Origin: Lamellibrachia columna
Taxonomy: Eukaryota > Annelida > Polychaeta > Sabellida > Siboglinidae
DNA length: 64,000 nucleotides
Direction: 5' to 3'
Assembly (NCBI GenBank): GCA_963662155.1
Contig: OY759266.1
Span: 62,437,911-62,501,910, forward strand
The stretch's first letter is position 1. Every line of letters begins with the position of its first letter. Shown piece by piece: positions 13,405 through 28,400 of this stretch. A model generated the notes under the pieces. The model ran no database searches. It was not told where the DNA came from and worked only from the letters and a program-made list of their open reading frames with translations. Made by a program: the position numbers and the translations under genes.

Positions 13405-16400
13405 GTAAATGCTGTGGACTCCATCTCTCGTCAGCAAAAGCGATGGACACCATCTCTTGAGAGTCTGTGGACTCCATTTTTATTACGTAAATTATGTGCA
13501 CTCAATTTCTTAATAGTAAAACCTGTTCACTCCATCTCTCATTAGAGTAAATGCTATGGACTCCATCTGTCATAAATAAATGCCTTGTAGTCCATCTGTC
13601 ATTGGGTATATGAAGTGGACTCCATCGCTCATGAGAAAATGTCTTGAGTAAATACTATATTCTTCATATCTCCATATCTAAATGCGGTGTATTCCATCTC
13701 TCAAGAGTAAATGCTGTGTATACAATCTCTAATGTGTAAATATTGTAGATTCCATCCCTCTTGGGTAAATATTGTGATCTCCATCTCTCATTCCTAAATT
13801 ATGTTTGCTGCATCTCTCAGGAACATATGCTGTGGACACCATGTCTCTTAAATAAATGGTGTAAACTCCATCTCTCATGAGTAAATGCTAAGTACTCCAT
13901 GTCTCAACAAGATTAAATTATGTGTACACAATATCTTATCAGTAAATGCTTGTGAGTAAATGGTGTGGACACCATATCTCGTGAGAAAGTGGTATGGAAT
14001 ACCGTGTTCTCCATCTCTCAACATTAAATGCCGTGTACTCCATGTCTCATTAGAAAATACAGTGTTCTACATTTCTCATCAGTAAATTGTGTGGACTCCA
14101 TCTCTTATGAGTACATATCTTGAACTCCATCTCTCATTGGTAAATGCAGTTTACTCCAACTGTCATGAGTATATGGTGTTGACTCCATCTTTCTAGAGTA
14201 AATGCTGCGGACTCCATCTCTTGTGAGTAAATGTTGTGAACTCAATATCTCACGAGTAACTGATTTGGACTTCACCTCCTGTTATTGAATACTGTGTACT
14301 CCACCTCTCAAGAGTAAACGCTGTGTGTTCCTTCTCTCATAATTACATGTCGTGTATTCCTTCTCTAGTGAGTAAATGATGTGTATTCCGGATGTTATGG
14401 GTTTCACCTCTTTTTTGATTCAATGCTGTGGAGGCCACCTCTCATGAATAAATGCTGTTGACCCCATCCCTCATGAGTCAATGTTGTGGACTTCGTTTCT
14501 CATGAGAAAAAACCGTGTACTCCATGTAGTTTGAGTAAATGTTGTATACTCCATTTCTCATTAGTAAATTATGTTGGTGCATCCCCATATTTTATGAGTA
14601 AATGCTGTGAAACCCATATTTCAAGAGTAAAGACTGTGGATGCCATCTGTTCTGAGTAAATACTGTAATCTCCATGTCTCATAAGTAAATGCTGTGTACT
14701 CCTCTCAAGATTAAATGTTGTGTACACAATCTCTAATGTGTGTCTGGTGTGGACTCCATTTCTGATGAGTAAAGGCAGTGGACTCCAATTCTCATCAGTA
14801 AATTCTGTATACTCCATCTCTCATGAGTAGTTGAAATGTGTGAAAACCATCTCTAATGAGTTAATATCAAACACTCGATATTTTATAAGTAAATGTTTTG
14901 CACTAGGTCTCTCATAAGTATATCTTGTGGACTCCATATCTCAAGAGAAAATGGTGTTGATTGTATCTTTCTAGACTAAATGTTGTGGACTCCATATCTC
15001 ACGAGTAACTGCTTTGGACTTCATCTTTTGACATTGAATAATGTGTAATCCATCTCTCAAGAGTAAATGCTGTTTTTACTCCTTCTCTCATAAGTACATG
15101 TCGAGTGCTCCTTATCTAATGAGTTAATGCTGTGTACTCCGTATGATGTTGGTTTCACCTCTTTTAAGTAAATGCTGTGAAGGCCACTTGTCATGAATAA
15201 ATGCTGTGGACCTCATCCCTCATGAGTCAATGTTGTGGACTTCATCTCTCATAAGAAAAAACCGTGAACTCCATGTATCTTGAGTAAATGTTGTGTACTC
15301 CATCTATCATAAGTAAATTTTGTGGAATCCATGTTAAAATATTGTCAACTCCAAATCTCGAGACAAAATACTAAATACTCCGTCTCTCATGAGTAAATGC
15401 CGTGGACTCCATATATCATAAGTAAATGCCTTCTACTTCTCCGTCTCTCATGAATAAATGCTGTATACCCCATCCCTCATGAGTCAATGCTGTGGGCTTC
15501 ATCTCTCATGAGAAAAAACTTGTACTCTATGCATCTTGAGTAAATTTTTTATACTACACCTATCATCACTAAATTCTGTGGAATCCTTGTGAAAATATTG
15601 TCAACTCCAAATCTCGTGACAAAATATTACCTACTCCGTCTCTTACGAGTAAATACCGTGTCCTCCATCTCCCATGAGTAAATGTTGTGTGCCTAATCTC
15701 TCAAAAGTAAATTCAGTAGAATCCATCTGTCATGAGTATATGCTGTGTTTTCCATCTCATATGAGTAAATACTGTAATATCCATCTCTCATAAGTAAATG
15801 CTGTGTACTCCATCTCTCAAGATTAAATGTTGTGTACACAATATCTAATGTGTGACTGCTATGGACTCCATTACTGATGAGGAAATGCAGTGGATTCCAA
15901 TTCTCATCAGTAAATTCTGTGTACTCCATCTCTCATGAGTAATTGATGTGAAATCCACCTCTAATGAGTAAATATCATATACTCGACCATTTATAAGTAA
16001 ATGTTATGTACTCGTTCTCTCATGAATATATTTTGTTGACTCCATATCTCAAGAGAAAATGCTGTGGACTCCATCTCTTGGAAATCAATGCTGTGGACTC
16101 CATATCTTGTCAGTAAGTGTGGACTCCATCTCTCATGAGTAAATGCTGTGTATACCATCACTAATGTGTAAATGCTGTAGACTCCATCTGTTGTGAGTAA
16201 ATACTGGCCATTCCATCTATTTTGAATAAATGCTGTGGACACAACCTGTCATGAGTAAATGCAGTGGATTGCATATATCCAGAGTAAATACTGAGAACCC
16301 CATTTTTCAATAATTGCAGCGGACGCCATCTCTCGTGAGTAAATGCTATCTACACTATCTCTCATGAGTAAATGCTGTGGACTCCATCTCTTATAATCAT

Positions 16401-19400
16401 ATGTCGTGTGCTCCATATATAATGAGTAAATATCGTGTTCTCCATCTCTCATTAGTAAATGCTGTTTAACCCATTTCTCATAAGTAAATACCGTGTTCTC
16501 CATTTCTCAGCAGTAAATTGTGTGGACTCCAACACTTTTGAGTGCATATCTTGAACTACATCTCTCATTGGCAAATGCAGTTTACTCCAACTGTCATCAG
16601 CATATGTTGTGGACTCCAACTTTCTAGATTAAATGCTGCGGACTGCTACATTAGTAAATGCAGTGGACTCTATCTCTCATCAATAACATATACACCATCT
16701 CTCATGAATAAATACTGTGGACTTCATCTCTCATAATTAAATATCATATGCTCCATATATAATGAGTAAATATCGTTTTCTCCATCTCTCAATATAAAAT
16801 GCTGTCTACTCCAACTCTCATTAGAAAATACCGTGTTCTACATTACTCATCAGGAAATTGTGTGGACTCCATCTCTGATGAGTCCATATCTTGAACTCCA
16901 TCTCTCATTGGTAAATGCAGTTTACTTCAATTGTCATAAGTATATGTTGTGGACTCTATCTTTCTAGACTAAATGCTGCCATATCTCACGAGTAATTGCT
17001 TTGGACTCCATCTCTTGACAATGCATACTGTGTATTCCATCTCTCAAGAATAAACGCGTGTTCTCCTTCTCTCATAAGTACATGTCGTGTACTCCTTCTC
17101 TCATGTGTACTCTGTATGCTGTGGGTTTCACCTCTTTTGTGTAAATGCTGTGGAGGCCACCTCTCATGAATAAATGCTGTGGACCCCATCCCTCACTGTG
17201 GGCTTCATCTCTCATGAAACCGTGTACTCCATGCATCTTGAGTAAATGTTGTTTACTCCATCAATCATGAGTATATTCTATGAAATAGATGGGAAAATAT
17301 TGTCAACTCCAAATCTGGTGACAAAATACTATCTACTCCGTCTCTCGTGATTAAATGCAGTTGACTCTATATATCATAAATAAATGCCTTCCACTCCATA
17401 TCTCATAAGTACATACAGTGTCCTCCATATCCCATGAGTATATGCTGTGTGCCCAATTAGTCAAGAGTACATTGTGTGGAGTACATTTCTCATGGATATA
17501 TGCTGTGTTTTCCATCTCTCAAAATTAAATACTGTGTACCCCATCTCAAATGAGTAAATATTATAAACTCCATCTTTCATTCGTAAATTATGTTGGTGCT
17601 TCTCTCATTAGTATATGATGTGTACAACATATCTCATGAGAAAATGCTGAAAAACACATCTCTCAAGGTTAAAGTCTGTCGACGCCATCTCTTATGAGTA
17701 AATACTGTTATCTCCATCTCTCATGAGTAAATGATGTGTACTCCATCTCTCAAGATTAAATGTGTGCACAATCTCTAATGTATAACTGGTGTGGACTCCA
17801 ATTCCAATTCTCACCAGTAAATTATATGTACTCCATCTCCCATGAGTAATTGATATGAAATCCATCTGTAATGAGTAAATATCATATACTCGATTTTTTA
17901 TCAGTAAATGTTGTGTATTCGGTCTCTCATGAGTATATTTTGTAGATCCATTTCTCAAGATAATATTCTGTCGACTCCATATCTTGGAAGTCAATGCTAT
18001 GGACTCCATATCTTTTCAGTAAGTGTGGACACCATCTCTTGAGAGTCAATACTTTGGACTGCATCAGTCGTTACAAAATGCTGTGGACTCCATCTCTTGG
18101 AAATCAAAGCCATGGACTTCATATATTGTCAGTAAGTGTGGTCTCCATCTCTGATGAGTAAATGCTGTGTTTTCCATCTCTCATGTGTAAATGCTGTATA
18201 CTCCATCTGTTGTGAGTAAATACTGGCCATTCCATCTCTTATGAGTAAATGCTGTGGATACCACCAGTCATTAGTAAATGCAGTGGATTGCATCTCTCCA
18301 GAGTAAATGCTGAATACCCCATTTTTCGTGAATAAATATCGTGTGCTTCATATATAATGAGTAAATATCGTGTTCTCCATTTCTCGTTATTAAATTCTGT
18401 GCACTCCATCTCTCATTAGTAAATACCATTTTCTCCATTTCTCTTCAGTAAATTGTTTACTCCTCCTCTCATTAGTACATGTCGTGTACTCCTTCTCTCA
18501 TGAATAAATGGTTTGTACTCCGTATCGTGTGGGTTTGAACTCGTTTGTGTAAATGCTTTTGAGGTCACCTCTCATGAATAAATGCTGTAGACCCCATTCC
18601 TCATGAGTCAATGCTGTGGGCTTCATCTCTCATGAGAAAAAACTTGTACTCCATGCATATTGAGTAAATTTTGTGTACTACATCTATCATCACTAAATTC
18701 TGTGGAATCCTTGTGAAAATATTGTCAACTCCAAATCTCGTGACAAAATATTACCTATTCCGTCTCTCATGAGTCAAAGCAGTGGACTCCATATCTCATA
18801 AATAAATGCCTTCTACTCCATATCTCATGAGTAAATACCGTGGCCGCCATCTCCCATGAGTAAATGCTGTGTGCCCAATCTCTCAAGAGTACATTCTGTG
18901 AAATCCATCTCTCATGACTATGCTGTATTTTCCAACTCTCAAAAATAAATGCTGTTTACCCCATCTCAAATGATTAAATCTTGTAAACTCCATCTCTCAT
19001 TCGTAAATTCTGTTGGTGCATCTCTCATTAGTATATGCTGTGGACACCATATCTCATGAGTAAATGCTGTGAAACCCATCTCTCAAGAATAAAGGCTGTG
19101 GACGCCATTTCTTTTGAGTTTCCATCTCTCATGAGTAAATGCTGTGTACTCCATCTCTCAAGATTAAATGTTGTGTACAAAATCTTTGAAGTGTAACTGG
19201 TGTGGTCTCCTTTTCTGATGAGTAAATGCAGTGGACTCCATTTCTCATCAGTAAATTCTGATAATAAATCTAATAAGTAAATATCATATACTCAACCTTT
19301 TATCAGTAAATATTGTGTACTCGGTTTTTCATTAGCATATTTTGTTGACTCCATATCTCAAGAGAAAATGCGGCCACCATCTCTTGAGAGTCAATGCTTT

Positions 19401-20002
19401 GGACTGCATCAGTCGTTTCAAAATGCTGTGGACTTTATATGTTGTGAGTAAATACTGGCCATTCTATCTCTTATGAATACATGCAGTGGACTCCATCACT
19501 CACGAGAGTAAATCCTATAGAGTCCATCTCCATTAATAAATGCCTTTTTCTCAATCTATCATTGGGTAAATGCTGTGTACTTCATCACTTAAGAGTTAAT
19601 GCTGTGGACTCCATCGCTTATAACAAAATGTCATGTATTCGATATCAGAGGAGTAAATACTGAGTACTAGATTTCTTATGAGTATATGTTGTGGACATCG
19701 TCTCTCGTGAGTAAATACTATGTTCTCCATCTCCCATTAATAAATGCTCTGTACTCCTCCTCTCAAGAGTATATGCTGTGGAATCAACATCTAATGAGTG
19801 TATGCTGTGTATGTAATTTCTCAAGAATAAAAGCTGTGTATACCATCTTTAATGAACAAATGCTGTGGATACCATCTCTCATGAGTAAATGCTGTGTACC
19901 CCATCTCTCATAAGTATATGTCGTGTACTCCATCTCTCATGAATAAATGCTGTGTGATCCACCTACCAAGAATAAATGCTGTGGATTGGTAATTGGTGTG
20001 GA

Positions 20003-20110
20003 TTAGTGATGAAGAAGAAAGGGAATCAAAAATTAAGGACCGGTTTCGTTGCCAGCCTCACCCCAGACTGTTGGGAAAGGAAGCAGCGCAATAATTGCAT
20101 ATCTTATGTG
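20003..20110 (+). repeat. Spacer of satellite 2, full copy 2
   Basis: TAGTGATGAAGAAGAAAGGG start, core GACCGGTTTCGTTGCCAGCC, then AAAGGAAGCAGCGCAATAAT and return to the 29-bp pattern. Confidence 0.8.
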
Positions 20111-21096
20111 TAAATGCTGTGTAATCCATCTCACATTAGGAAAAGCTGTGGACTCCATCTCTTGAGTGTCTATGCTGTTGACTCCATCCATATTAAGTAA
20201 ATTATGTGGACTCCATTTCTTATTAGTAAAAGTTGTCCAATCCATCTCTCACGAGAGTAAATGCTGTGGAATTCATCGCTCACGAGAGTATATCCTATGG
20301 ACTCCATCTGTCATGAATAAATGCCTTGTACTCAATCTGTCATTGGGTAAATGCTGTGTACTTCATCAATTAAGAGTAAATGTTGTGGATTCCATCGCTC
20401 ATGAGGATATATCATGTACTCGATCTCTTTGGAGTAAATACTGTGTTCTCAATTTCTTATGGGTATATGTTGTGGACTCCGTCTCTCATGAATAAATACC
20501 GTGTTCTCAAACTAACATTAATAAATGCTGTGTACTACATCTCTCAAGAGTAAATGCTGTTGAAGCCATCTGTCATGAATATAGGCTGTGTATTCCATCT
20601 CTCAAGATTAAATGCTGTGTATACCATCTCTAATGAGAAAATAGTGTGGACTACATCTCTCTTGAGTAAATGTTCTGAACTCCATCTCTTATTCGTAAAT
20701 TATGTTGGCTGCATCTCTCATGAGTATATGCTGTGTACACCATCCGTGATGAGTAAATGCTATTTTCTCAAGTGTAAATGTTGTGGACGCCATCTCTCAT
20801 CAGTAAATACTGTATCCTCTATCTCACATGAGTAAATGGTGTGTACTCTACCTCTCAAGAATAAATGCTGTGTACACAATCTCTCATCAGTAAATACAGT
20901 GGACTCCATCTCTCGTGAGTAAATGATCTTTACCCCATCTCTTATGAGTATATGTCGTGTACTCCTTCTCGCATGAGTAAATGCTGCGTAATCTATATAC
21001 CAATAATATATACAGTGGACTCCATTTGTCATGTGTAAATGTCATGTACTTCACCTGTCTTGAGAATATATTGTGTGCTACATATCTCAATGCTGC

Positions 21097-21144
21097 GTAC
21101 GGGCTACAGGAAAATGAGGAGAGCAAAATAGCATCTATCATGTG
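21097..21144 (+). repeat. Spacer of satellite 2, right half
   Basis: It begins GTACGGGCTACAGGAAAATG and ends GCATCTATCATGTG. The left half (GATGAAGAAG...) is absent. Confidence 0.7.
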
Positions 21145-22135
21145 AAAATGCTGAGGACTCCTTCTTTCAAGAGCACATAAAGTGTACTCCATATCTCGTA
21201 AATAAAATCTGTGGAACCCATCTCTTGAGAGTTAATGCTTTGGACTTGATCAATCTTGAGAAAATGCTGTTGAAGCTATCTCTCATCAATATATGTAGTT
21301 GATTCCATCAGTCACGAGGGAAAATCCTATGGAGTCCATCTCTCATCAATAAATGCCTTTTTCTCAATCTATCATTGGGTAAATGCTGTGTACTTCATCA
21401 CTTAAGAGTTAATGCTGCGGACTCCATGTCTTATAAGATAATGTGATGTTTTCGATCTGTGAGGAGTAAATACTGTGTACTCGATTTCTCATGAACATAT
21501 GTTGTGGACTCCGTCTCTCATGAGTAAATACCATGTTCTCAATTTCCCATTAGTAAATACAGTGTACTTCTCCTCTCACGAGTATATGCTGTGGAATCGA
21601 TGTTTAATGAGTGTATGCTGTGTATTGAATCTCTCAAGAATAAACCTTGTGTACCCCAAATCTAATGAGTAAATGTTGTGGACTCCATCTCTCATTCTTT
21701 AATTATGTTGGCTACATCTCTCATGAGCATATGCCGTGGACACCATCTCTCATAAGTAAAGGCTGTGGACTCCAACTCTAATGAGAAAATGTCACTCGAT
21801 CTTTTATAAGTAAACGCTGTGTACACCGTCACTGATGAGTATATTTTGTGGACTCCATCTTTCTAAAGAAATTGCTGTGGACCCCATATTTTTCAGAAAG
21901 TGTGTACACCATCTCTCATGAGCATATGCTGTGGACATCATCTCTGATGAGTAAATGCTGTGTACCCCATCTCTCATGAGTATATGTCGTGTACTCCTTC
22001 TCTCATGAATAAATGCTGTGTAATCCATCTACCAAGAATAAATGCTGTGGATTACATCTCTCATGTGTACTTGTCATGTTCGGCATCTCTCTTGAGAATA
22101 TATTGTGGAATCCATCGCTCCTGAGCAAATGCTGT

Positions 22136-22184
22136 GTACGGGCTACAGGGAAAAGGAGGAGAGCAATAGTAACATCTATAATGT
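22136..22184 (+). repeat. Spacer of satellite 2, right half
   Basis: It begins GTACGGGCTACAGGGAAAAG and ends ACATCTATAATGTG. It lies within a block of monomers very like the block around 21,097. Confidence 0.7.
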
Positions 22185-22609
22185 GTAAATGCTGTGGACT
22201 CCTTCTTTCAAGAGTAAATAATATGTACTCCATATCTCGTCAATAAAAGTTGTGGAACCCTTCTCTTGAGAGTAGACGATTTGGACTGCATCAGTCATGA
22301 CAAAATACTGTTGACGCCATCTCTCATGAATATATGCAGTGGACTCCATATCTCACGTGTAAATGCTGTGGCCTCGAACTCTCGGGAATAAATGCTATGT
22401 ACCCCACATCTTTTGCGAAAATTTTGCTAACTCCAACTCTAATGGGTAAATGTTTTGGGTTCCATCTCTCATAAGGAATTCTCTCGTACGCCATCTCTCA
22501 AAAGTAAATGCTACAAAATCCATCTCTCATGAGTATATACAGTGTATTCCATCTCTCAAGAGAAAATGCTGTGTATTCCATATCGTGAGAGTCAATGCTG
22601 TGGACTCCG

Positions 22610-22683
22610 TAGTGATGAAGAAGAAGGGGAAACAAAAATCAATGACCGGTTTCATAGCCCGCCTCATCCCGGACTAAAGGGGA
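22610..22683 (+). repeat. Spacer of satellite 2, left half
   Basis: TAGTGATGAAGAAGAAGGGG start and GACCGGTTTCATAGCCCGCC core, ending at GGACTAAAGGGG where the 29-bp repeats resume. The open frame here (22,450-22,677, plus) merely runs through the spacer. Confidence 0.75.
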
Positions 22684-23067
22684 TGCTGTGTACTCCATAT
22701 TCCATGAGTATATGCTGTGTATTCCATCTCTCAAGATTAAATGCTGTGTATACCATCTCTAACGAGTAAATGTTGTGGATTCCGTCTCTCATTCGTAAAT
22801 TCTGTTGGCTACATCTCTCATGAGAATATGCTGTGGACACCATCTCTGATGAGTAAATGCTGTGAACTCCAAATCTCAGGAGTAAATGTTGTGTACCCCC
22901 ATCTCTCATGAATATATGTCGTGTACTCCTTCACTCATGAATAAATGCTGTGTAATCCATCTACCAAAAATAAATGCTGTGGACTCCATCTCTCATGTGT
23001 AATTGTTATGTACGTCATCTCTCTTGAGAATATATTGTGGACTCCATCTCCCATGAGTAAATGCTGT

Positions 23068-23117
23068 GTACGGGCGACAAGGAAAAGTAGGAGAACAACA
23101 ACTGCATATATCATGTG
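23068..23117 (+). repeat. Spacer of satellite 2, right half
   Basis: It begins GTACGGGCGACAAGGAAAAG and ends GCATATATCATGTG. Confidence 0.65.
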
Positions 23118-23591
23118 AAAATGCTGTGGACTCCTTTTTCAAGAGTAAATAATGTGTACTCCATATGTCGTCAATAAAAGATGTGGAACCCATCTCTTGA
23201 GATTAAACGATTTGGACTGCATCAGTCATGACAAATTGGTGTTGAAGCCATCTCTCATGAATATGTAGAGTGGACTCCATATCTCAGGGATAAATGCTGT
23301 GGCCTCCAACTCGCGTGAATAAATGCTATGTACACCACCTGTGTTGTGAAAATGTTGCTATCTCTATCTCTAATGGGTAAATGTTGTGGGTTCCATCACT
23401 CATAAAGAATCCTCGCGTACTCCATCTCTCAAAAGTATATGCTACGAAATCAATGTCTCATGATTATATACAGTGTGTTACATCTCACATGAGAAAATGC
23501 TGTGTGTTCCATAATCTTGGGAGTCAATGCTGTGGACTCCGTATCTCGTAAATGCTGTGGACTCCTGCTATCCTTTGTAAATGTTGTGAAC

Positions 23592-23638
23592 TAATGATGA
23601 AGTTGAAGGGAAAACAAAAATCGACGAAAAGTATCGTG
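23592..23638 (+). repeat. Spacer of satellite 2, left half, diverged
   Basis: It carries the same GACGAAAAGTATCG core variant as the copy at 12,968, so these two half copies share a more recent ancestor. Confidence 0.6.
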
Positions 23639-23916
23639 TGTAAATTTTGTAAACTCCATATGTTGTGAGTACATGTTGCGGATTCCACCTCTCATGAGTA
23701 ACTGCTTTGGATGCCATCTCTTGTGAGTGAATACTGTGGAAGCCATCTGTCCTGACGAAATGCTGCTGACTCCATATATCCTGTGAAAAAAGTTGTGAAC
23801 TCCAACTCTCATTGGTAAATAGTATGTACTCCATCTCTCAAGAATATATGCTGTGGAAGCATTGTTTTATGAGTAAATGTTGTTGGCTCCGTCTCTCCTT
23901 AGTAAATGGTGTGGAA

Positions 23917-23990
23917 TAGTGACGAAGAAGAAGGGGAAACAAACATCAATGACCGGTATCGTAGCTAGACTCAACCCGGACTACAAGGGA
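23917..23990 (+). repeat. Spacer of satellite 2, left half
   Basis: TAGTGACGAAGAAGAAGGGG start and GACCGGTATCGTAGCTAGAC core, ending at GGACTACAAGGG. Confidence 0.7.
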
Positions 23991-24518
23991 TTATTTGTGC
24001 TCCATCTCTCATGAGTATGTGCTGTGTATTCCTTCTCTCAAGATTAAATGCTGTATATACCATCACTAATAAGTAAATGTTGTGGACTTCCGTCTCTCAT
24101 TCGTAAATTCTGTTGGCTGCATCTCTCATGAGATTATGCTGTGGAAACCATCTCTGATAAGTAAATGCTGTGAAGTCCATCTCTCAAGATTAAATGTTGT
24201 GGACGCCATCTCTCATAAGTAAATAACGTATTCTCCATTTTTCATAAGTAAATGTTGTGTACTCCATCTCTCAAGATTAAATACTGTGTACCCCATATCT
24301 CATCAGTAAATGCAGTGGACTCCATATCTCATCAGTAAATGCTGTACACCCCCAACTCTCATGAATATATGTCGTGTACTCCTTCACTCATGAATAAATG
24401 TTGTGTAATCCATCTACCAAAAATAAATGCTGTAGACTCCATCTCATGTGTAATTATCATGTACGTCATCTCTCTTGAGAATATATTGTGGATTCCATCT
24501 ATCATGAGTAAATGCTGT

Positions 24519-24568
24519 GTACGGGCTAGAGAAAAAAGGAGGATAGCAACAACAGCATATATAATGTG
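24519..24568 (+). repeat. Spacer of satellite 2, right half
   Basis: It begins GTACGGGCTAGAGAAAAAAG and ends GCATATATAATGTG. Its monomer context matches that of the copy at 23,068. Confidence 0.65.
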
Positions 24569-25042
24569 TAAATGCTGTGGACTCCTTTTTCAAGAGTATA
24601 TAATGTGTACTCCATATGTCTTCAATAAAAGCTGTGGAACCCATCTCTTGAGAGTAAACGATTTGGACTGCAAAAGTCATGACAAAATGCCGTTGACGCC
24701 ATCTCTCATGAATATATGCAGTGGACTCCATCTCTCACGGGTAAATGTTGTAGCCTCCAACTCTCGTGAATAAATGCTATGTTCCCCACCTCTCTTGTGA
24801 AAACGTTGCTATCTCTATCTCTAATGGGTAAATGTTGTGGGTTCCATGTCTCATAAAGAATTCTCGCGTACTCCATCTCTCAAAAATATATTCTACGTAA
24901 TCCATGTCTCATGAGTATATACTGTGTATTCCATCTCACAAGAGAAAATGCTGTGTGTTCCATATCTTGGGAGTCAATGCTGTAGACTCCATATCTCGTA
25001 AATGCTGTGGACTCATTCTCTCCTTTGTAAGTGTTGTGGATT

Positions 25043-25076
25043 ATTGGTGAAGATGAAGGGAAATAAAAATCGACGT
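25043..25076 (+). repeat. Spacer of satellite 2, short left-half remnant
   Basis: Only about 34 bp remain (GGTGAAGATGAAGGGAAATA, then AAAATCGACG). It is of the GACG subtype seen at 12,968 and 23,592. Confidence 0.5.
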
Positions 25077-25305
25077 TTACTCCATACGTTGTGAGTAAAC
25101 GTTGTTGACTCTCATGAGTAACTGCTTTGGATTCCATCACTTGAGATTGAATATTGTGGGCGCCATCTGTCGGGAACAAATGCTTTGGAGTCCAACTATT
25201 GTGGGTAAATATGATGTACTCCATCTCTCAAGATTATATGCTGTGGACGCATTTTCTCATGAGTAAATGTTATTGGCTCCGTCTCTCCTTAGTAAATGGT
25301 GTGGA

Positions 25306-25416
25306 TTAGTGAAGAATAAGAAGAATGGGAAACAAAAATCAATGACCGGTATCGTTGCCAGCCTCACCTCGGACTGCAGGGAAAGAAAGGAGCGCAACAA
25401 TTGCATCTCTCATGTG
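25306..25416 (+). repeat. Spacer of satellite 2, full copy 3
   Basis: Full length: GAAGAATAAGAAGAATGGG start, GACCGGTATCGTTGCCAGCC core, GGACTGCAGGG, GGAGCGCAACAATTGCATC, then ATGTG. Confidence 0.8.
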
Positions 25417-28400
25417 TAAATGCTGTGGACTCCATATATTGAGTGTCTATACTGTTGACTCCATCTCTATTAAGTAAATTATGTGGGCTACATTTTTTAC
25501 TAGTAAACGTTGTTCAATCCATATCTCAAGAGAGTAAATGCTGTGGACTCTATCGCTCCCTACTGTAAATCCTATGGTCTCCATATGTCATAAATAAATG
25601 CCTTCCACTCCATCTGTCATTGGATAAATGCTGTGTACTTCATCATTTAAGAGTAAATATTGAGGACTCCACCATTCATGAGAAAATATATTGTATTCGA
25701 TCTCTTTGGGGGTAAATACAGTGTACTCAATTTCTCATGAGTATGTTATGGACTCTGTCTCTCATGAGTAAATATCATGTTCTCAATCTCACATTAATAA
25801 ATGATGTGTACTACATTTCTCAAGAGTAAATGCTGTGGAGGCCATCTCTAATGAGTATAGCCTGTTTATTCCATCTCTCAAGATTAAATGCTGTGTATAC
25901 CGTCTCTAATGAGTAAATGTTTTGGACTACATCTCTCTTGAGTAAATTTTCTGAACTCCATCTCTTATTCGTAAATTATGTAGGCTGCATCTCTCTTGAG
26001 TAAATGCTGTGTACACCATCCGTGATGAGTAAATGCTATTAGAGTAAATGCTGCGGACTCCATCTCTTGTAAGTAAATGTTGTGTACTCCATATATCACG
26101 AGTAACTGCTTTGGACTCCATCTCTTCACATTGAATACTGTGTACTCCATCTCTCAAGAGTAAACGATGTTTACTTCTTCTCTCATGAGTACATGTCGTA
26201 TACTCTTTCTCTCAGGAATATGCTGTGTTTACCATCTCTCAAAATTAAATACTGTGTACCCCATATCAAATGAGTAAACATTGTAAACTCCATCTCTCAT
26301 TCGTGAATTCTGTTCGTTCATATCTCATTAGTACATGCTGTGGACACCATACCTCATGAGTAAATGCTGTGAAACTCATCTCTCAAGAGTAAAAGCTACG
26401 GACGCCATCTCTTATGAATAAATTCTCTAATCTCAATCTCTCATGAGTAAATGCCGTGTACTCCATCTCTCAAGATTAAATGTTGTTTACACAATCTCTT
26501 TATGTGAAACTGGTGTGGATTCCATTTCTGATGAGTAAATGCAGTGGACTCCATTTCTCATCAGTAAACTCTGTGTTCTCCATTTCTCATAAGTAATTGA
26601 TGTGAAATCCATCTCTAAAGAGTAAACATCATATACTCGATATTTTATCAGTAAATGTTGTGTACTCGGTCTCTCATAAATATATTTTGTGGACTACATG
26701 TCTCAAGAGAAAATGCTGTGGAATCCATCTCTTGGGAGTCAATGCTATGGACTCCATATCTTTTCAGTAACCGTGGACACCATCTCTTGAGAGTAAATGC
26801 TTTGGACTACATCAGTCGTTTGAAAATTCAGTGGACACCATCTCTTGGAAATCAATGTTATGGACTCCATATCTTGTCAGTAAGTGTGGACTCCATGTCT
26901 GATGAGCAAATGCTGTGTTTTCCATCTCTCATGTGTAACTTCTGTAGACTCAATCTGTTGTGAGTAAATACTGGCCATTCCATCTCTTATGAATAAATCC
27001 TGTGGATACCACGTGTCATTAGTATATGCAGTGGATTGCATCATTTCAGAGTAAATGCTGAGTACCCCATTTTTCAGTAATTGCAGTGGACTCCATCTCT
27101 CGTGAGTAAAAATCTTGTGCTCAATATATAATGAGTAAAAATCATGTTCTCCATCTCTCATTACTAATTGCTGTGTACTCCATTTCTCATTAGTAAATAC
27201 CGTGTTCTCCATTTCTCATGAGTAAATTGTGTGGACTTCATCTCTTATCAGTTTATATCTTGAACTCCATCTTTCATTGGTAAATGCAGTTTACCCCATC
27301 TGTCATGAGTATATGTTGTGGACTCCATCTTTCTAGAGTAAATGCTGCGGACTCCATCTCTTGTGAGTAAATGTTGTAGACTCCTTATATCAAGAGTAAC
27401 TGCTTTGGCCTGCATCTCTTGACATTAAATACTGTGTACTCCATATCTCAAGAGTAAACCTTGTTTACTCCTTCTCTCATAAGAACATGTCGTGTATTCC
27501 TTCTCTCATGTGTAAATGCTGTGTACTCCGTATGCTGTGGGTTTAACCTCTTTTGAGTAAATACTTTGGAGGCCACCTCTCATAAGTAAATGCTGTGGAC
27601 CCCATCCCCCATGAGTCAATGTGGACTTCATCTCTTATGAGAAAAAAAATGTGTACTCCATGTATCTTGAGGAAATGTTGTGTTCTCCCTCTATCATGAG
27701 TAAATTCTGTGGAATCCATGTGAAAATATTGTCAACTCCAAATCTCGTGACAAAATACTACCTACTCCGTCTCACACGAGTTAATGCAGTGGACTCTATA
27801 TATCATAAATAAATGCCTTCTACTCCATACCTTATGAGTAAATGCCGTGTCCCCCACCTCCACCTCACCATTCTGTGTGCCCAAACTCTCAAGAGTACAT
27901 TCTGTGGAATCCATCTCTCATGAGTATATGCTGTGTTTTCCACCTCTCAAAATTAAATGCTGTGTACCCCATATCAAATGGGTAAAGGCTGTGGACGCCA
28001 TCTCTTATGAGTAAATACTGTAATCTCCATCTCTCATGAGTAAATGCTGTGTATTCCATCTCCTAAGATTAAATAATGTGTACACAGTATCTAATGTGTA
28101 ACTGGTGTGGACTCCATTTCTGATGAGTAAATGCAGTGGACTCCATTTCTCTTCAGTAAATTATGTGTACTCCATCTCTCATAAGTAGTTAATGTGAAAC
28201 CCATTTCTAAAGAGTAAATATCGTATACTCGATCTTTTATGAGTAAATGTTGTGTACTCGGTCTCTCATAAGTATATTTTGTGGAATCCATCTCTCAAAA
28301 GAAAATGCTGTGGACTCCATCTCTTGGAAGTCAATGCTATGGATTCCACATCTTTTCAGTAAGTGTGATCACCATCTCTTGAGATTCAATGCTTTGGACT